Assembly (NCBI RefSeq): GCF_004745635.1
Contig: NZ_SRLB01000023.1
Location: forward strand, 35,520-99,519
DNA from: Methylobacterium nonmethylotrophicum
GTDB taxonomy: Bacteria; Pseudomonadota; Alphaproteobacteria; Rhizobiales; Beijerinckiaceae
Reading direction: 5' to 3'
DNA: 64,000 nucleotides
The notes beneath the pieces were generated by a model, which saw only the letters and a program-made list of their open reading frames with translations, was not told where the DNA came from and did not search any database. The position numbers were made by a program, and so were the translations under genes. The stretch's first letter is position 1. Each line of letters starts with the position of its first letter. Shown one piece after another: positions 28,552 through 40,094 of the stretch.

Positions 28552-28979
28552 GACGTTACCTCGACACCCAAAATCGCGTGCCGCGCGGCTTCCCGACGCC
28601 CGCAGCTTGGGCGCGATGATGCGGCAGCAGGCAGTCGTGGCGCAATCCCGGCGGAGGACCAGATGCTTACAGGTTTTCTGTGATCACAGTCGGGAAACTA
28701 TTTTTATATTCAAAACCAACGAAGATCAGGCCAGGATTCCTGTCCATCCGCCCTGTCTAGGGCTGTGCAACCACAGACGTCACTGGCAGCCCCAGAACGC
28801 CGCGCCGACACGCTTTTGCCCCACATGTGACGAATCTGCAACGGGCACGGGCCCGCCGGCGGTGCCGGTTGCCGCTTGCGGCGGCTTCCCGCGGGGGCCA
28901 ATGTCCCGGCCCGGGCCGGTCGCGCGCCCGCGGGCGCCGCGTCGCGTCCGGCCCGCGTGGATTTTTCGGGAGACGACCA
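28552..28979. other. Divergent intergenic region, promoter-bearing
   Basis: The 428-bp gap separates the minus-strand FadL-type gene from the plus-strand FAH gene. It contains an unusually AT-rich patch (28672-28725, including AAACTATTTTTATATTC) beside the palindrome at 28678-28689, so at least one promoter is likely. I see no coding frame that can be supported. Confidence 0.5.
28678..28689. promoter_or_regulatory. Perfect 12-bp palindrome, candidate operator
   Basis: CTGTGATCACAG is a perfect dyad at the edge of an AT-rich patch between two divergent genes. The TGTGA/TCACA half-sites resemble CRP/FNR-type half-sites, but without the usual six-base spacer. Binding protein unknown. Confidence 0.4.
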
Positions 28980-29864
28980 ATGAAGCTTGTGCGCTGGGGC
29001 GAGAGCGGTGCGGAAAAGCCGGGCCTCGTCGACCAGGGCGGCGCGATCCGCGACCTGTCGGGCCTGATCCACGACATCGCCGGCCCGACCCTCTCCGCCG
29101 ACACCCTGGCGAATCTGCGCCGGATCGACCCCGCCACGCTGCCGGAGGTGCCGGCCGGCACCCGGCTCGGCCCCTGCGTCGGCCAGGTGCGCAACTTCAT
29201 CGCCATCGGCCTCAACTATGCCGACCACGCTGCCGAGACCGGCTCGCCGATCCCGCCCGAGCCGATCCTGTTCAACAAGGCGCCGTCCTGCATCGTCGGC
29301 CCGAACGACGACGTGATCCTGCCCAAGGGCTCGGCCAAGACCGACTGGGAGGTCGAGCTCGCCATCGTGATCGGCAAGCGCGCGTCCTACGTCCACGCCA
29401 ACGAGGCGCTCGACTACGTCGCCGGCTACTGCGTCTGCCACGACGTCTCGGAGCGCGAGTTCCAGCTCGAGCGCGGCGGTACCTGGACCAAGGGCAAGGG
29501 CTGCCCGACCTTCGGCCCCCTCGGCCCCTGGCTCGTCACCCCGGACGAGATCCCCGACGTGCAGAATCTCGGCATGTGGCTCGACGTCGACGGACAGCGG
29601 ATGCAGACCGGCTCGACCAGCACGATGATCTTCGATTGCCGGCAGATCGTCTCCTACCTGTCGCACTTCATGCTGCTCGAGCCCGGCGACGTCATCACCA
29701 CCGGCACGCCCCCCGGCGTCGGCATGGGCATGAAGCCGGCCCGCTTCCTGAAGGCCGGCGAGGTCGTGACGCTCGGCATCGAGGGGCTGGGCGAGCAGCG
29801 CCAGACGATCGTCGCCTTCGACGACTGGACCGCCAAGGTCGCGGCCGGCCAGCCGACCAACTGA
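28980..29864 (+). CDS. Fumarylacetoacetate hydrolase-family protein, diketo-deoxy-sugar-acid hydrolase-like
   Basis: FAH-family enzymes cleave or hydrate beta-diketo acids using a Mg2+ bound by acidic residues. Here the metal site is visible in DWEVELAIVIGK, with further motifs IGLNYADHAAE, TGTPPGVGMGMKP and the N-terminal MKLVRWGESGAEKPGL. That N-terminal form resembles 2,4-diketo-3-deoxy-L-fuconate hydrolase and proteins often labelled ureidoglycolate lyase. Start ATG 28980 gives 294 residues, preceded by CGGGAGA. A response-regulator gene follows 48 bp later. Substrate remains inferred. Confidence 0.85.
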   Translation: MKLVRWGESGAEKPGLVDQGGAIRDLSGLIHDIAGPTLSADTLANLRRIDPATLPEVPAGTRLGPCVGQVRNFIAIGLNYADHAAETGSPIPPEPILFNKAPSCIVGPNDDVILPKGSAKTDWEVELAIVIGKRASYVHANEALDYVAGYCVCHDVSEREFQLERGGTWTKGKGCPTFGPLGPWLVTPDEIPDVQNLGMWLDVDGQRMQTGSTSTMIFDCRQIVSYLSHFMLLEPGDVITTGTPPGVGMGMKPARFLKAGEVVTLGIEGLGEQRQTIVAFDDWTAKVAAGQPTN

Positions 29865-29912
29865 GGCGGTATGCCCGCGGCGCCGCCGCGGGCGCTCCCG
29901 GAGGGGCAGGCC

Positions 29913-30539
29913 ATGGACGTGCTCGTCGTCGACGACCACCCGATCGTGCTGCAGGGCTGCCGCCGGGTGCTGGAGGATGCCGGCATCGGCACGGTGCACG
30001 AGGCGACCGGCATCGCCGCCGGGTACCGGCGCTTCCGCCGCCACCGGCCCGCGATCGTGGTGGCGGACCTGACCTTCCAGGGCGCGTCCTTGAGCGGGCT
30101 GGCGCTGATCCGGCGGATCCGCGCGGTGGCACCGGCGACGCGGATCCTCGTCTTCAGCATGCACGACGATCCCGAGATCGTCGCCCGGGCGCTCGAGAGC
30201 GGGGCGTCCGGCTACGTCCTGAAGGACACCGCCTCGGCGGAGCTGCACCTCGCCTTCGAGCGGGTCCGCGACGGCGGCACCTACGTGGCGCCCTCCCTCG
30301 CCGCCGAGGTCGCCCGGCTGCGGCGCGAGGCGCCGGCGGCCCCGTCCCTCACCCCACGCGAGCGGCAGATCCTCGAGCGCCTCGGCGCCGGCCGCTCGCA
30401 CGGGGCGATCGCCGAGGAGCTCGGCCTGAGCTACAAGACCATCGCCAATGCCTGCACGCAGATGCGGCGCAAGCTCGGCGCCCGCACCCTCGCCGACCTG
30501 ATCCGCGTCGCCCTGCGGGAGGCCGGGCGGGCTCCGTGA
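29913..30539 (+). CDS. NarL/FixJ-type response regulator
   Basis: The 208-residue protein has a receiver domain (MDVLVVDDHPIVLQG, phospho-acceptor Asp in VVADLTF, Lys in YVLKDTA) and a LuxR-type helix-turn-helix (LTPRERQILERLGAG then LSYKTIANACTQMRRKL). ATG 29913 is chosen because GGAGGGG lies 7 bases upstream and the receiver fold starts there. No histidine kinase is adjacent, so it is an orphan in this window. It lies behind the FAH gene and may share its transcript. Confidence 0.92.
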   Translation: MDVLVVDDHPIVLQGCRRVLEDAGIGTVHEATGIAAGYRRFRRHRPAIVVADLTFQGASLSGLALIRRIRAVAPATRILVFSMHDDPEIVARALESGASGYVLKDTASAELHLAFERVRDGGTYVAPSLAAEVARLRREAPAAPSLTPRERQILERLGAGRSHGAIAEELGLSYKTIANACTQMRRKLGARTLADLIRVALREAGRAP

Positions 30540-30763
30540 TCGGTGAACCGCGGATGAGCGAACCTTGGCCCCAGCATGGCGGGGCCGCCGCCCGGGCCGC
30601 CCTCGCTCGACCTGCGAAATCAGTTAACGAATGTAAACCGGTTAATTTTTCCAAACACATTGCGGCGACAATACGCGAGATAGACCTGTAATTTGCTGTT
30701 CCATAATGTCGCCTTGTTCCGTTTTATGTTGCACCGCGTCAAGCAACAAAACGGGAATGCGAA
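30540..30763. other. AT-rich intergenic region upstream of rlpA-like gene
   Basis: This 224-bp region shows a marked drop in GC after 30618 (TTAACGAATGTAAACCGG and following). It includes an imperfect hairpin at about 30717-30757 in which TTCCGTTTT...GTTG faces CAAC.AAAACGGGAA, just before the next gene. It is a likely promoter and leader; no gene is seen. Confidence 0.45.
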
Positions 30764-31129
30764 ATGGTTTCGAAGGCAAAGCTGGCGATCATTGGTCTCG
30801 CGGCGGCGGGTGCTGTCGGAGTGACGCTACAAGCCAGCACGCCCGCCGAAGCTCAATCCGGTGCGGCCTCCTGGTACGGCCCCGGATTTCAGGGCCGGCG
30901 CACTGCGAATGGCGAGCGCTTCAACACGCACGCCCTCACGGCGGCTCACCGCCGCCTCCCCTTCGGCACCCGGGTCCGGGTCACCAACACGGCGAACGGC
31001 CGCTCGGTGGTGGTGCGCATCAACGATCGCGGCCCCTATGTCGGCGGCAGGGTGATCGACCTGTCGCAGGCCTCGGCCCGGGCGATCGGCATGTCGGGCG
31101 TCGCCCGGGTGCGCCTCAGCCGCCTCTGA
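30764..31129 (+). CDS. RlpA-like double-psi beta-barrel protein
   Basis: RlpA-family proteins act on peptidoglycan, some as lytic transglycosylases of denuded glycan at the septum. The 121-residue product has a signal peptide (to about residue 31, ASTPAEAQ) and one RlpA barrel: ASWYGPGFQGRRTANGE, LPFGTRVRVTN and the conserved INDRGPYVGGRVIDLS. There is no SPOR domain, so it is the short form. It is a monocistronic gene after an AT-rich leader. Confidence 0.9.
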   Translation: MVSKAKLAIIGLAAAGAVGVTLQASTPAEAQSGAASWYGPGFQGRRTANGERFNTHALTAAHRRLPFGTRVRVTNTANGRSVVVRINDRGPYVGGRVIDLSQASARAIGMSGVARVRLSRL

Positions 31130-31347
31130 CCCGCCGCGATCCCGGCCCCGGGCCGGACCGCGCGTCCTTCGAGGGCCGTCGTCCGGGCGCCGGGCCCTCC
31201 CTCGCCGTTCACATTCGGGGTGATGTCCCGGCGGAAGCTTGTCGGCGCGGTCCGGGCTGCTAAAGCTCGCGAACGGCCGCGGTAACCCATGAAGGCCAGA
31301 ATCCTCTGGCCTGTGCCGGTTCGAACCCGTCCTCGCGGAGAAACGTC
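31130..31347. other. Intergenic region
   Basis: The 218 bases between the RlpA-like gene and the cysteine-rich gene hold no frame or structure that I can support beyond GC-rich runs. Confidence 0.3.
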
Positions 31348-31590
31348 GTGCTGCTGCGCTCCAGCCTCCTCCTCCTCGCCCTGACCACGGGCGCCGCCCT
31401 CGCCGAGCCGGTCCTCGCCGACCGTGCGGTGCTCAAGCAGTACTGCACCGGCGACTACCTCACCTATTGCGGCAACCTCGCGCCCGACGGGCCCGAGGTG
31501 CAGGCCTGCTTCCGCCAGAACCGGGCCAAGCTGTCGCCGAACTGCCAGGCCGCGATCACGAGCTACGTCAAGGCGCAGCGCAAGGGCTGA
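31348..31590 (+). CDS. Small exported cysteine-rich protein (Golgi-apparatus-protein-1-like repeat)
   Basis: The 80-residue product has a signal peptide (residues 1-19, ALAEP) and a short domain with four cysteines: QYCTGDYLTYCGNLAP, VQACFRQN and SPNCQAAI. That spacing is like one copy of the cysteine-rich repeat known from GLG1 and from small bacterial exported proteins. The four cysteines probably form two disulfides in the periplasm. The start is GTG 31348. Function unknown. Confidence 0.72.
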   Translation: MLLRSSLLLLALTTGAALAEPVLADRAVLKQYCTGDYLTYCGNLAPDGPEVQACFRQNRAKLSPNCQAAITSYVKAQRKG

Positions 31591-31680
31591 GCCGCACGGA
31601 CCAGGCTCGCGCCCCGGAATGCCGCAACGGCACGGCGTGCGAGCCGGTCCGCCCGGCAGGGTCCATCGTGTCCCAAGCAC

Positions 31681-31740
31681 TTGGCTGGTGCCGTCTTGGC
31701 TGGTGCCGTCTTGGCTGGTGCCGTCTTGGCTGGTGCCGTC
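31681..31740. repeat. Four exact 15-bp tandem repeats
   Basis: TTGGCTGGTGCCGTC occurs four times with no mismatch or spacer. Fifteen is a multiple of three, yet neither strand holds a convincing gene here. Exact identity points to recent slippage. The rest of 31591-32037 turns AT-rich after about 31855 and probably carries the promoter of the next gene. Confidence 0.95.
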
Positions 31741-32037
31741 TTGCTGCCTCTTCCAGTTGCAAGTCCAGATCCCGGCCAGGGCGTTCGTCGCAGTGCTCTT
31801 CGATCCTTCACCCGAGCGGCCTGCGGAACACGATCGCGGATGGCCGTGCCCATATGATCTGCCGTGACCCAAGGTCATATTTGCATGTGCCGGATTTATC
31901 TGCGCCTTTACAGACGATAGGAATAAATTGACGCGGCCGGTAAATCCCGTCCGCGCTCCATAATTTTTATCGATCCGTGCGCGATGCAAGACGATCGATT
32001 CCGATATCCCTTCATTCTTCAATAATCATCTCGCCGC

Positions 32038-33546
32038 ATGGTCCCGTGGGTCATGCGAGAGAAGGCAGACGTGTCCTTTCTGAATTCGAGCCACGCCGCG
32101 CTGCTCGCGGCCGTCGACCGGTCGCAGGCCAGGATCGAGTTCGACCCGTCCGGGACGATCCTGGATGCGAATGCCAGCTTCCTGGCCCTGACCGGTTACG
32201 CGCTCGGGGAACTGAAGGGCCGGCACCACAGCCTGCTGGTGCCGCCTGCCGAACGCGAGAGCCCCGATTACGCCGCGTTCTGGCACAACCTGCGGCAGGG
32301 CCGGTTCGAGACCCGGGAGTTCCGTCGCGTCGCCAGGGACGGCCGGACGTTCTGGATCCAGGCCTGCTACAACCCGGTGCTCGACCGCCGCGGCCGGGTC
32401 GTCCGGATCGTCAAGCTCGCCTCCGACATCACCGCCCGCAAGGAGCGCGACACCTATCTCGCGGGGCAGATCGCGGCGCTCGACCGCTCCCAGGGGGTGA
32501 TCCACTTCACGCCCGAGGGGCTGATCACCGAGGCCAACCCGAACTTTCTCGCCGTGATGGGCTACAGCCGCGACGAGGTGGTGGGGCGCCACCACAGCCT
32601 CTTCGTCGCCGAGGACGAGCGGCGCAGCGCCGACTACGCCGCGTTCTGGAAGGCCCTGGCCGCCGGCCGCTACCGGGCGGGCGAATTCCGCCGTGTCGCC
32701 AAGACCGGCCAGGACGTCTGGATCTTCGGCGCCTACAACCCGGTCCTCGACCTCGACGGCCGCCCCTGCGCGGTGGTGAAGTTCGCCACCGACATCACGC
32801 AGCAGGTGCTGGACCGCCGGCGCCGGAGCGCCGGCCAGCAGGCAATCGAGGTCGATATCGCGGCGATCACCCGCGCGGTCTCCGCGATGGCGGAGCAGGC
32901 CCGCGCCACCACCGAGCAGACGACCCAGACCTCGGGCAACGTCCAGGCGGTCGCCGCCGGCACCGAGGAATTCGCCGCCTCGATCGCCGAGCTCGGCCGC
33001 CACGCCGCCGAGGCCCGCCACGCCTCGGACATGGCGGTCAGCAAGGCCCAGGATGCCGGCGGCATCGTCGCGAGCCTGACGCAGGCCGCCGACCGCATCG
33101 GCGAGGCGGTGTCGCTGATCCGCTCCATCGCCGAGCAGACCAACCTGCTAGCCCTCAACGCCACGATCGAGGCCGCCCGGGCCGGGGCCGCCGGCAAGGG
33201 CTTCGCGGTGGTCGCCGCCGAGGTCAAGGCGCTCGCCGGGCAATCGGCCCGGGCGACCCAGGAGATCGGGACGCAGATCGACGCCGTGCAGGGCGCGACC
33301 GCCGCGGCGGTGGCGGCGATCGAGGCGATCGTCGCGGCGATCGGGCATGTCAGCGAGATTTCGGTCGGGGTGTCCTCCGCCGTGACCCAGCAGGCTTCCG
33401 TCACCCGCGAGATGTCGGTCAGCATGCAGAACGCCGCCCGGAGCGTCGCGTCGGTGCACCGGAACATGGAGCGGATCACCGGCTCGGCCGGGGAGGTCGA
33501 TGCCTCGCTCCGAAAGGTGGGCCAAGCAGCGCGCGCGCTGCTGTGA
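32038..33546 (+). CDS. Soluble PAS-PAS chemoreceptor
   Basis: This 502-residue receptor has two closely similar PAS domains (about residues 15-140 and 140-260; LDANASFLALTGYALGELKG and TEANPNFLAVMGYSRDEVVG), each followed by a PAC-like motif, then an MCP signalling domain with tip SIAEQTNLLALNATIEAARA. No membrane segment is present, so it works in the cytoplasm, possibly as an energy or redox sensor, like other twin-PAS receptors (Aer2/BdlA style). ATG 32038 is used; ATG 32053 is equally possible. The last 18 coding bases before the stop are nearly repeated after it (33548-33565). Confidence 0.93.
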   Translation: MVPWVMREKADVSFLNSSHAALLAAVDRSQARIEFDPSGTILDANASFLALTGYALGELKGRHHSLLVPPAERESPDYAAFWHNLRQGRFETREFRRVARDGRTFWIQACYNPVLDRRGRVVRIVKLASDITARKERDTYLAGQIAALDRSQGVIHFTPEGLITEANPNFLAVMGYSRDEVVGRHHSLFVAEDERRSADYAAFWKALAAGRYRAGEFRRVAKTGQDVWIFGAYNPVLDLDGRPCAVVKFATDITQQVLDRRRRSAGQQAIEVDIAAITRAVSAMAEQARATTEQTTQTSGNVQAVAAGTEEFAASIAELGRHAAEARHASDMAVSKAQDAGGIVASLTQAADRIGEAVSLIRSIAEQTNLLALNATIEAARAGAAGKGFAVVAAEVKALAGQSARATQEIGTQIDAVQGATAAAVAAIEAIVAAIGHVSEISVGVSSAVTQQASVTREMSVSMQNAARSVASVHRNMERITGSAGEVDASLRKVGQAARALL

Positions 33547-33619
33547 CGGTGGGCCAAGCGGCGCGGTGCGCTGACCGTGAACAACCCGGCGCAGGCGCTG
33601 GTCCGACCGGCTCTCCCGA

Positions 33620-33697
33620 TCAGGCGCTCAGCCCGAGGAGCACCACCAGGGCGATCCCGAGGGCGAGGCACGAGGCGGCGGCGAGCACGACGGGCAT
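33620..33697 (-). CDS. Candidate 25-residue single-helix membrane microprotein
   Basis: The frame starts ATG at 33697 and ends TGA at 33620-33622. It encodes an almost entirely hydrophobic peptide (MPVVLAAASCLALG, then a second aliphatic run to GLSA), enough for one membrane helix. GGAGG stands eight bases before the ATG on the minus strand, an ideal Shine-Dalgarno. It is isolated between two plus-strand genes. Too short for database-style support here; expression is unproven. Confidence 0.45.
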   Translation of the reverse strand: MPVVLAAASCLALGIALVVLLGLSA

Positions 33698-33845
33698 CGA
33701 AGAGGCCTCCAGGGAGCGGCAACGGGGCGTGGTAGCGCCGGAGTAAGGCCGCTCCGTGACCATGCGGCAGCCGCCGGATGGCGGCCCGGCTGGCCCCGGG
33801 AGGCATGCTCATATAGTATGGCTTCCTCGGCAAACAGGGAGAGCC

Positions 33846-34037
33846 ATGCATCTTGTCGTGACGGCCCACACCTCGGACGGGCACCTCTCGTATCAGCGCA
33901 CCTCGCCGGAGGCGGCGCTTGAGAAGGCCGACGAACTCGCGGCGGACGGCCACGAGCGCGTCGTGATCACCGACATCACCGGCCGCGATTACGAGCCCGG
34001 CGAGTTCGACAGCCTGTTCGTGCATCCGGGCGGCTGA
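33846..34037 (+). CDS. Small hypothetical protein
   Basis: The 63-residue product MHLVVTAHTSDGHLSYQRTS... is acidic and soluble, with a mixed alpha/beta look (EAALEKADELAADGHERVVI) and an ending EFDSLFVHPGG. GGGAGA sits upstream of the ATG. I do not recognise a named family, but the frame, start site and codon use look genuine. Confidence 0.6.
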   Translation: MHLVVTAHTSDGHLSYQRTSPEAALEKADELAADGHERVVITDITGRDYEPGEFDSLFVHPGG

Positions 34038-34063
34038 GGCGTGCCGCCGGCCGCACGGGGTCG

Positions 34064-34306
34064 TCAGGCCTGCAGGGCCGCGTCCGTCCCGGCCCGGGCC
34101 GCGTCGGCATCCGGTGCCGGCCGGGCCAGGGCCTGCGGCCGGGCCGGGAACGGGATGATCCGGCATCCGCCGCTCCCCGGCTCCGCCGCCTCGGCCCGCC
34201 GGCGCGCCGCGCGTTCGCAGGCGGAGGCGAGCACGCGCTTCGTGCGGGGCGAGTACCCGCGGCGGCGCAGCCAGGCCGGAATCGAGGTGGACATTCTCTT
34301 CGACAT
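34064..34306 (-). CDS. Small basic hypothetical protein
   Basis: The frame encodes 80 residues from 34306, or 76 from the second Met (MSTSIPAWLRRRGYSPRTKR). The N-terminal half is strongly basic and helical, the C-terminal half Ala/Pro-rich. It is convergent with the preceding small gene. No family recognised; it could be spurious in such GC-rich DNA. Confidence 0.4.
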   Translation of the reverse strand: MSKRMSTSIPAWLRRRGYSPRTKRVLASACERAARRRAEAAEPGSGGCRIIPFPARPQALARPAPDADAARAGTDAALQA

Positions 34307-34374
34307 CGTCCGTGGGCCGGAATGGAGGGCAGGGTCCGAAGGTTCAACACGGATGCCGGTGGCGGGAAACGCCC

Positions 34375-34424
34375 GAACGTCCCAATTTCTGGCCTGAACG
34401 TCCCAAGGTGGACATTTTCTGGCC
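34375..34424. repeat. Paired short direct repeats, possible IS remnant
   Basis: GAACGTCCCAA occurs at 34375-34385 and 34396-34406, each followed by TTTCTGGCC (34386-34394 and 34416-34424). Such pairs of transposase-binding-like repeats recall the multi-repeat ends of IS21-like elements, but no transposase frame is near. The rest of 34307-34817 contains no gene I can support, only another 12-bp direct repeat (CTGCCCGCGAAC at 34779-34790 and 34792-34803). Confidence 0.45.
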
Positions 34425-34817
34425 GTCCGGTCCCATCGGCGAGCGTCCGCGCCCTTGATCTGGTCGGATCGGCACTATTTTCATTCGCCCCCTCGCGCCT
34501 GGGCGAGGTTGCGCGCCAGCGCCGCCCGGATCGCTTCGGTCACCGCATGGACCCTCCGGGGGCCCCCAAGGAGCGACCGCCGCCGCGCCCGGCGGGACGA
34601 GGCTCACATGGCGCTGGCGCTGCGGAAGCATCGTCTTGGGCGGGGCGCCCTCCCCCGATAGGCTTACGGCCCCCGCCGACCGCCGAAGGGCGCGCGGAGG
34701 CGACAGCACCGGAAGCGGCGGGTCCGGCGCGCCCGGCACTTTGTTAATCAGGATGCGGCGCGACCTGCTTGCGAAGACCTGCCCGCGAACACTGCCCGCG
34801 AACCCGGAGGCCGACCC

Positions 34818-35750
34818 GTGCTGCCGACCCTCTCCGTGGTGATCCCGCTCTACCAGAAGGCGGACGTGATCGCCGAGACCATCGAGGCGGTGCTCCGCCA
34901 GTCCTATCCCCATTTCGAGCTGATCGTGGTCGATGACGGATCGACCGACGGCGGCGGCGACGTCGTGGCGGCGCTCACCGATCCGCGCATCCGCCTGGTG
35001 CGCCAGCCCAATGGCGGCGAGGCGGCGGCGCGCAACCGCGGCGTCGCCGAGGCCCGCCATGACTGGATCGCCTTCCTGGACGCCGACGACCTCTGGGCCG
35101 GCCGCCACCTCGAGAACCTGGCCACCGCCGCAGCCCAGGGCGACGCGGTCGTGGTGTTCAGCAACTACCTGCTCGCCAGCCGCTTTGCGCCGGTGATGCC
35201 GGCCGGCATACCGGCGCAGGTGACCGACGACTTCTTCGCCTTCGCGCTCGCGACCTACCCCTATGCCGTCCATCCGAGCGCCGTGATGATCGAGCGCGCG
35301 GCCCTGCGGCGGGCCGGCCTGTTCCCGCTCGGCGCCCCGATGGGGGGCGACACCGACACCTTCTGCCGCCTCGCCCTCGAGGGCGCCTTCCGGTACGTGC
35401 CGGAGCCTACCGCGGTCTATCGCGACGGCCACCCGACCAGCGTGCTCGCCGGCCAGATGCGCAAGCGCCCCCTGCCGCCGCCCTTCGACCGGACCCTGAC
35501 CGCCCTCCTGCGCCTCGGCGCGGTCCCGCCGCGGCTCGTCCCCTCCGCCGGCCGATACCGCAACTTCCTGATGCTCGAATACGCCCGCCAGCTCCTCGAT
35601 GTCGGCGACCCCGAGGCGGCCCGGGAGGTCCTGCGCCGGCACTGCCGCCTCGCCGACGATCCTTTGCGCTACGCCAGGCGCTTCCTGCGCACATGGTCGT
35701 TCGGGCACCGGCTCTACGTGCTGTCGCGGCAGGTGGTGCCGTCGCGGTGA
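34818..35750 (+). CDS. Family 2 glycosyltransferase
   Basis: The 310-residue GT-A enzyme transfers a sugar from a nucleotide donor. Motifs are SVVIPLYQKADVIAETIEAV at the N-terminus, the donor-binding VVDDGSTDGG, the metal-binding DADD in FLDADDLWAG and the acceptor-side GGDTDTFCRLALEG. GTG 34818 with GGAGG eight bases upstream decides the start. There is no membrane segment. It stands alone rather than in a polysaccharide cluster, so the product is unknown. Confidence 0.9.
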   Translation: MLPTLSVVIPLYQKADVIAETIEAVLRQSYPHFELIVVDDGSTDGGGDVVAALTDPRIRLVRQPNGGEAAARNRGVAEARHDWIAFLDADDLWAGRHLENLATAAAQGDAVVVFSNYLLASRFAPVMPAGIPAQVTDDFFAFALATYPYAVHPSAVMIERAALRRAGLFPLGAPMGGDTDTFCRLALEGAFRYVPEPTAVYRDGHPTSVLAGQMRKRPLPPPFDRTLTALLRLGAVPPRLVPSAGRYRNFLMLEYARQLLDVGDPEAAREVLRRHCRLADDPLRYARRFLRTWSFGHRLYVLSRQVVPSR

Positions 35751-35826
35751 GCCGCCGGCGCGGGGGGCCTCGCACGATGGGAGCGGCCCGTCCCGCCCGC
35801 CGCGCCGGAACCGGTCCGCGGCGCGC

Positions 35827-37056
35827 TCAGCCCCGTCCGGCCTGCGGGACAGGCTTGTCGTCACGCCGGGGCTGCGCCCGCGCCGCTCCCCGGCGCCGGA
35901 CCCGCCACAGGGCGCCGACGAGGGCGAGGTCGATCAGGCCCAGCACCGCGAGGGCGGCGAGGGTCGCGTCGGCGCCGCCATGGGCGATCAGGAAGGCGGC
36001 GGCGGAGGGCGCGAGGGCCTGCGCGGCGAGGCTCGGCTTCGCCAGCAGGCCGAGGATGGCCCCGTAGCGCTCGGGCCCGAACAGGGCGAGCGGCAGGGTG
36101 CCGCGGCCGATCGAGTAGAGCCCGTTGCCGGCACCGTAGATCATCAGCACCACGGCCGGGGCGTCGACTCCGCCCCACAGCAGGACGAGGCCGACGGCCA
36201 TCAGGGCCACCGCGACGGTGAGCGTCCAGATCGGGTGGTGCCGGCTGCGGTTGGCGATCTCAAGGAAGCGCGCGCCGACCTGCGACGGGCCGATCAGGGT
36301 GCCGAGCGACACCGCGGCGGCGAGCGACAGGCCGCGATCCTGCAGCAGCGTCAGCAGGTGGACCGAGAAGACCGAGGTGGCGATGCCCGTGCAGGTCACC
36401 ACCGCGGCGAGGACCAGGAAGACCGGGCGCTCCGCGGGTGCGAGGACGACCGCGTCGGAGCGCGCCGGCCCCGCCGCGACGGGACGCGGCGCGGCCCGCG
36501 GGACGAGCCCGAGGATCAGCGGCAGGCAGATGCCGAGCTCGATGCCCGCATAGGTCAGGCAGGTGCCGCGCCAGCCGAGATGCGCCAGCAGGAAGGCCGA
36601 GAGCGGCCAGCACAGGGTGCTCGAGAAGCCGCCCCACAGGGTCAGCGCCGTGATCGCCGGCCTTGCATCGGCGCCGTAGAGCCGGCCCAGCGTCGCGAAG
36701 GCGGCGTCGTAGAGGCCCGACCCCATGCCGGCGCCGATCACCAGCCAGGCGAGGCCGAAGACCGGCAGGTTCGGCGAGAGCGCCAGGAGCGCGAGGCCGG
36801 CGGCGAGGAGCAGGGTCGAGACCACCAGGACCGGCCGGCCGCCGTAACGGCCGATGGAGCGGCCGGCGAGGGGCGAGACCAGGCCCGCCATCAGCATGCC
36901 GGCCGACAGGCTGCCGAAGATCCAGGCGAGCGGCCAGCCGGTCTCCCGGGCGATCGAGGGTCCCAGCACCGTCAGCAGGTAGTAGCTGCAGCCCCAGGCG
37001 AGGATCTGCACGATGCCGAGGGCCGAGATCGCCGGCCAGCGTCGTTGCGGTGACAT
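35827..37056 (-). CDS. Major facilitator superfamily permease
   Basis: The 409-residue protein shows about twelve hydrophobic helices in two halves, with the MFS loop 2-3 motif as GRSIGRYGGRPVLVVS. The linker after helix 6 is basic and Pro/Ala-rich (PRAAPRPVAAGP). The tail is cationic (WRVRRRGAARAQPRR). Substrate cannot be told. It is monocistronic, convergent with the glycosyltransferase gene and divergent from gyrA. Confidence 0.9.
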   Translation of the reverse strand: MSPQRRWPAISALGIVQILAWGCSYYLLTVLGPSIARETGWPLAWIFGSLSAGMLMAGLVSPLAGRSIGRYGGRPVLVVSTLLLAAGLALLALSPNLPVFGLAWLVIGAGMGSGLYDAAFATLGRLYGADARPAITALTLWGGFSSTLCWPLSAFLLAHLGWRGTCLTYAGIELGICLPLILGLVPRAAPRPVAAGPARSDAVVLAPAERPVFLVLAAVVTCTGIATSVFSVHLLTLLQDRGLSLAAAVSLGTLIGPSQVGARFLEIANRSRHHPIWTLTVAVALMAVGLVLLWGGVDAPAVVLMIYGAGNGLYSIGRGTLPLALFGPERYGAILGLLAKPSLAAQALAPSAAAFLIAHGGADATLAALAVLGLIDLALVGALWRVRRRGAARAQPRRDDKPVPQAGRG

Positions 37057-37343
37057 TGCGGGTGTCGGGAATCCGTCGAGTTGTCAGAGCCTGCCCGGCC
37101 TGGCGGGGCGAGTCGGGCACCCGCCGTTCTGGCCCCTTCCGACGTCCTTTGCCAATCTCTAACGCTTCCGCGGGACACTCCTTCGCGAGGGTGGCGCGGG
37201 CTTGTGCAGCGACCCCGGAACACCCATCTAAGATGCTGATTTGCCTCGCCTTCCAAGCTTCGCGCTGGTGCCCGGGGCGCAAATCGGCTAAGCCGGCGGC
37301 GCGCAGAGTGTGAGCCCGCGCGGGCCGCGACGAGAGACAGACC
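37057..37343. other. Intergenic region between MFS gene and gyrA
   Basis: This 287-bp divergent gap must hold the gyrA promoter. I see no strong palindrome or coding frame. A small purine-rich stretch (GAGAGACAGACC) precedes the TTG start of gyrA. Confidence 0.35.

Positions 37344-40094
<2,751 letters not shown>

Noticed and set aside
31681..31740. Tandem array as a CRISPR
   Set aside because: Units are 15 bp with no spacers, and no cas gene is near.
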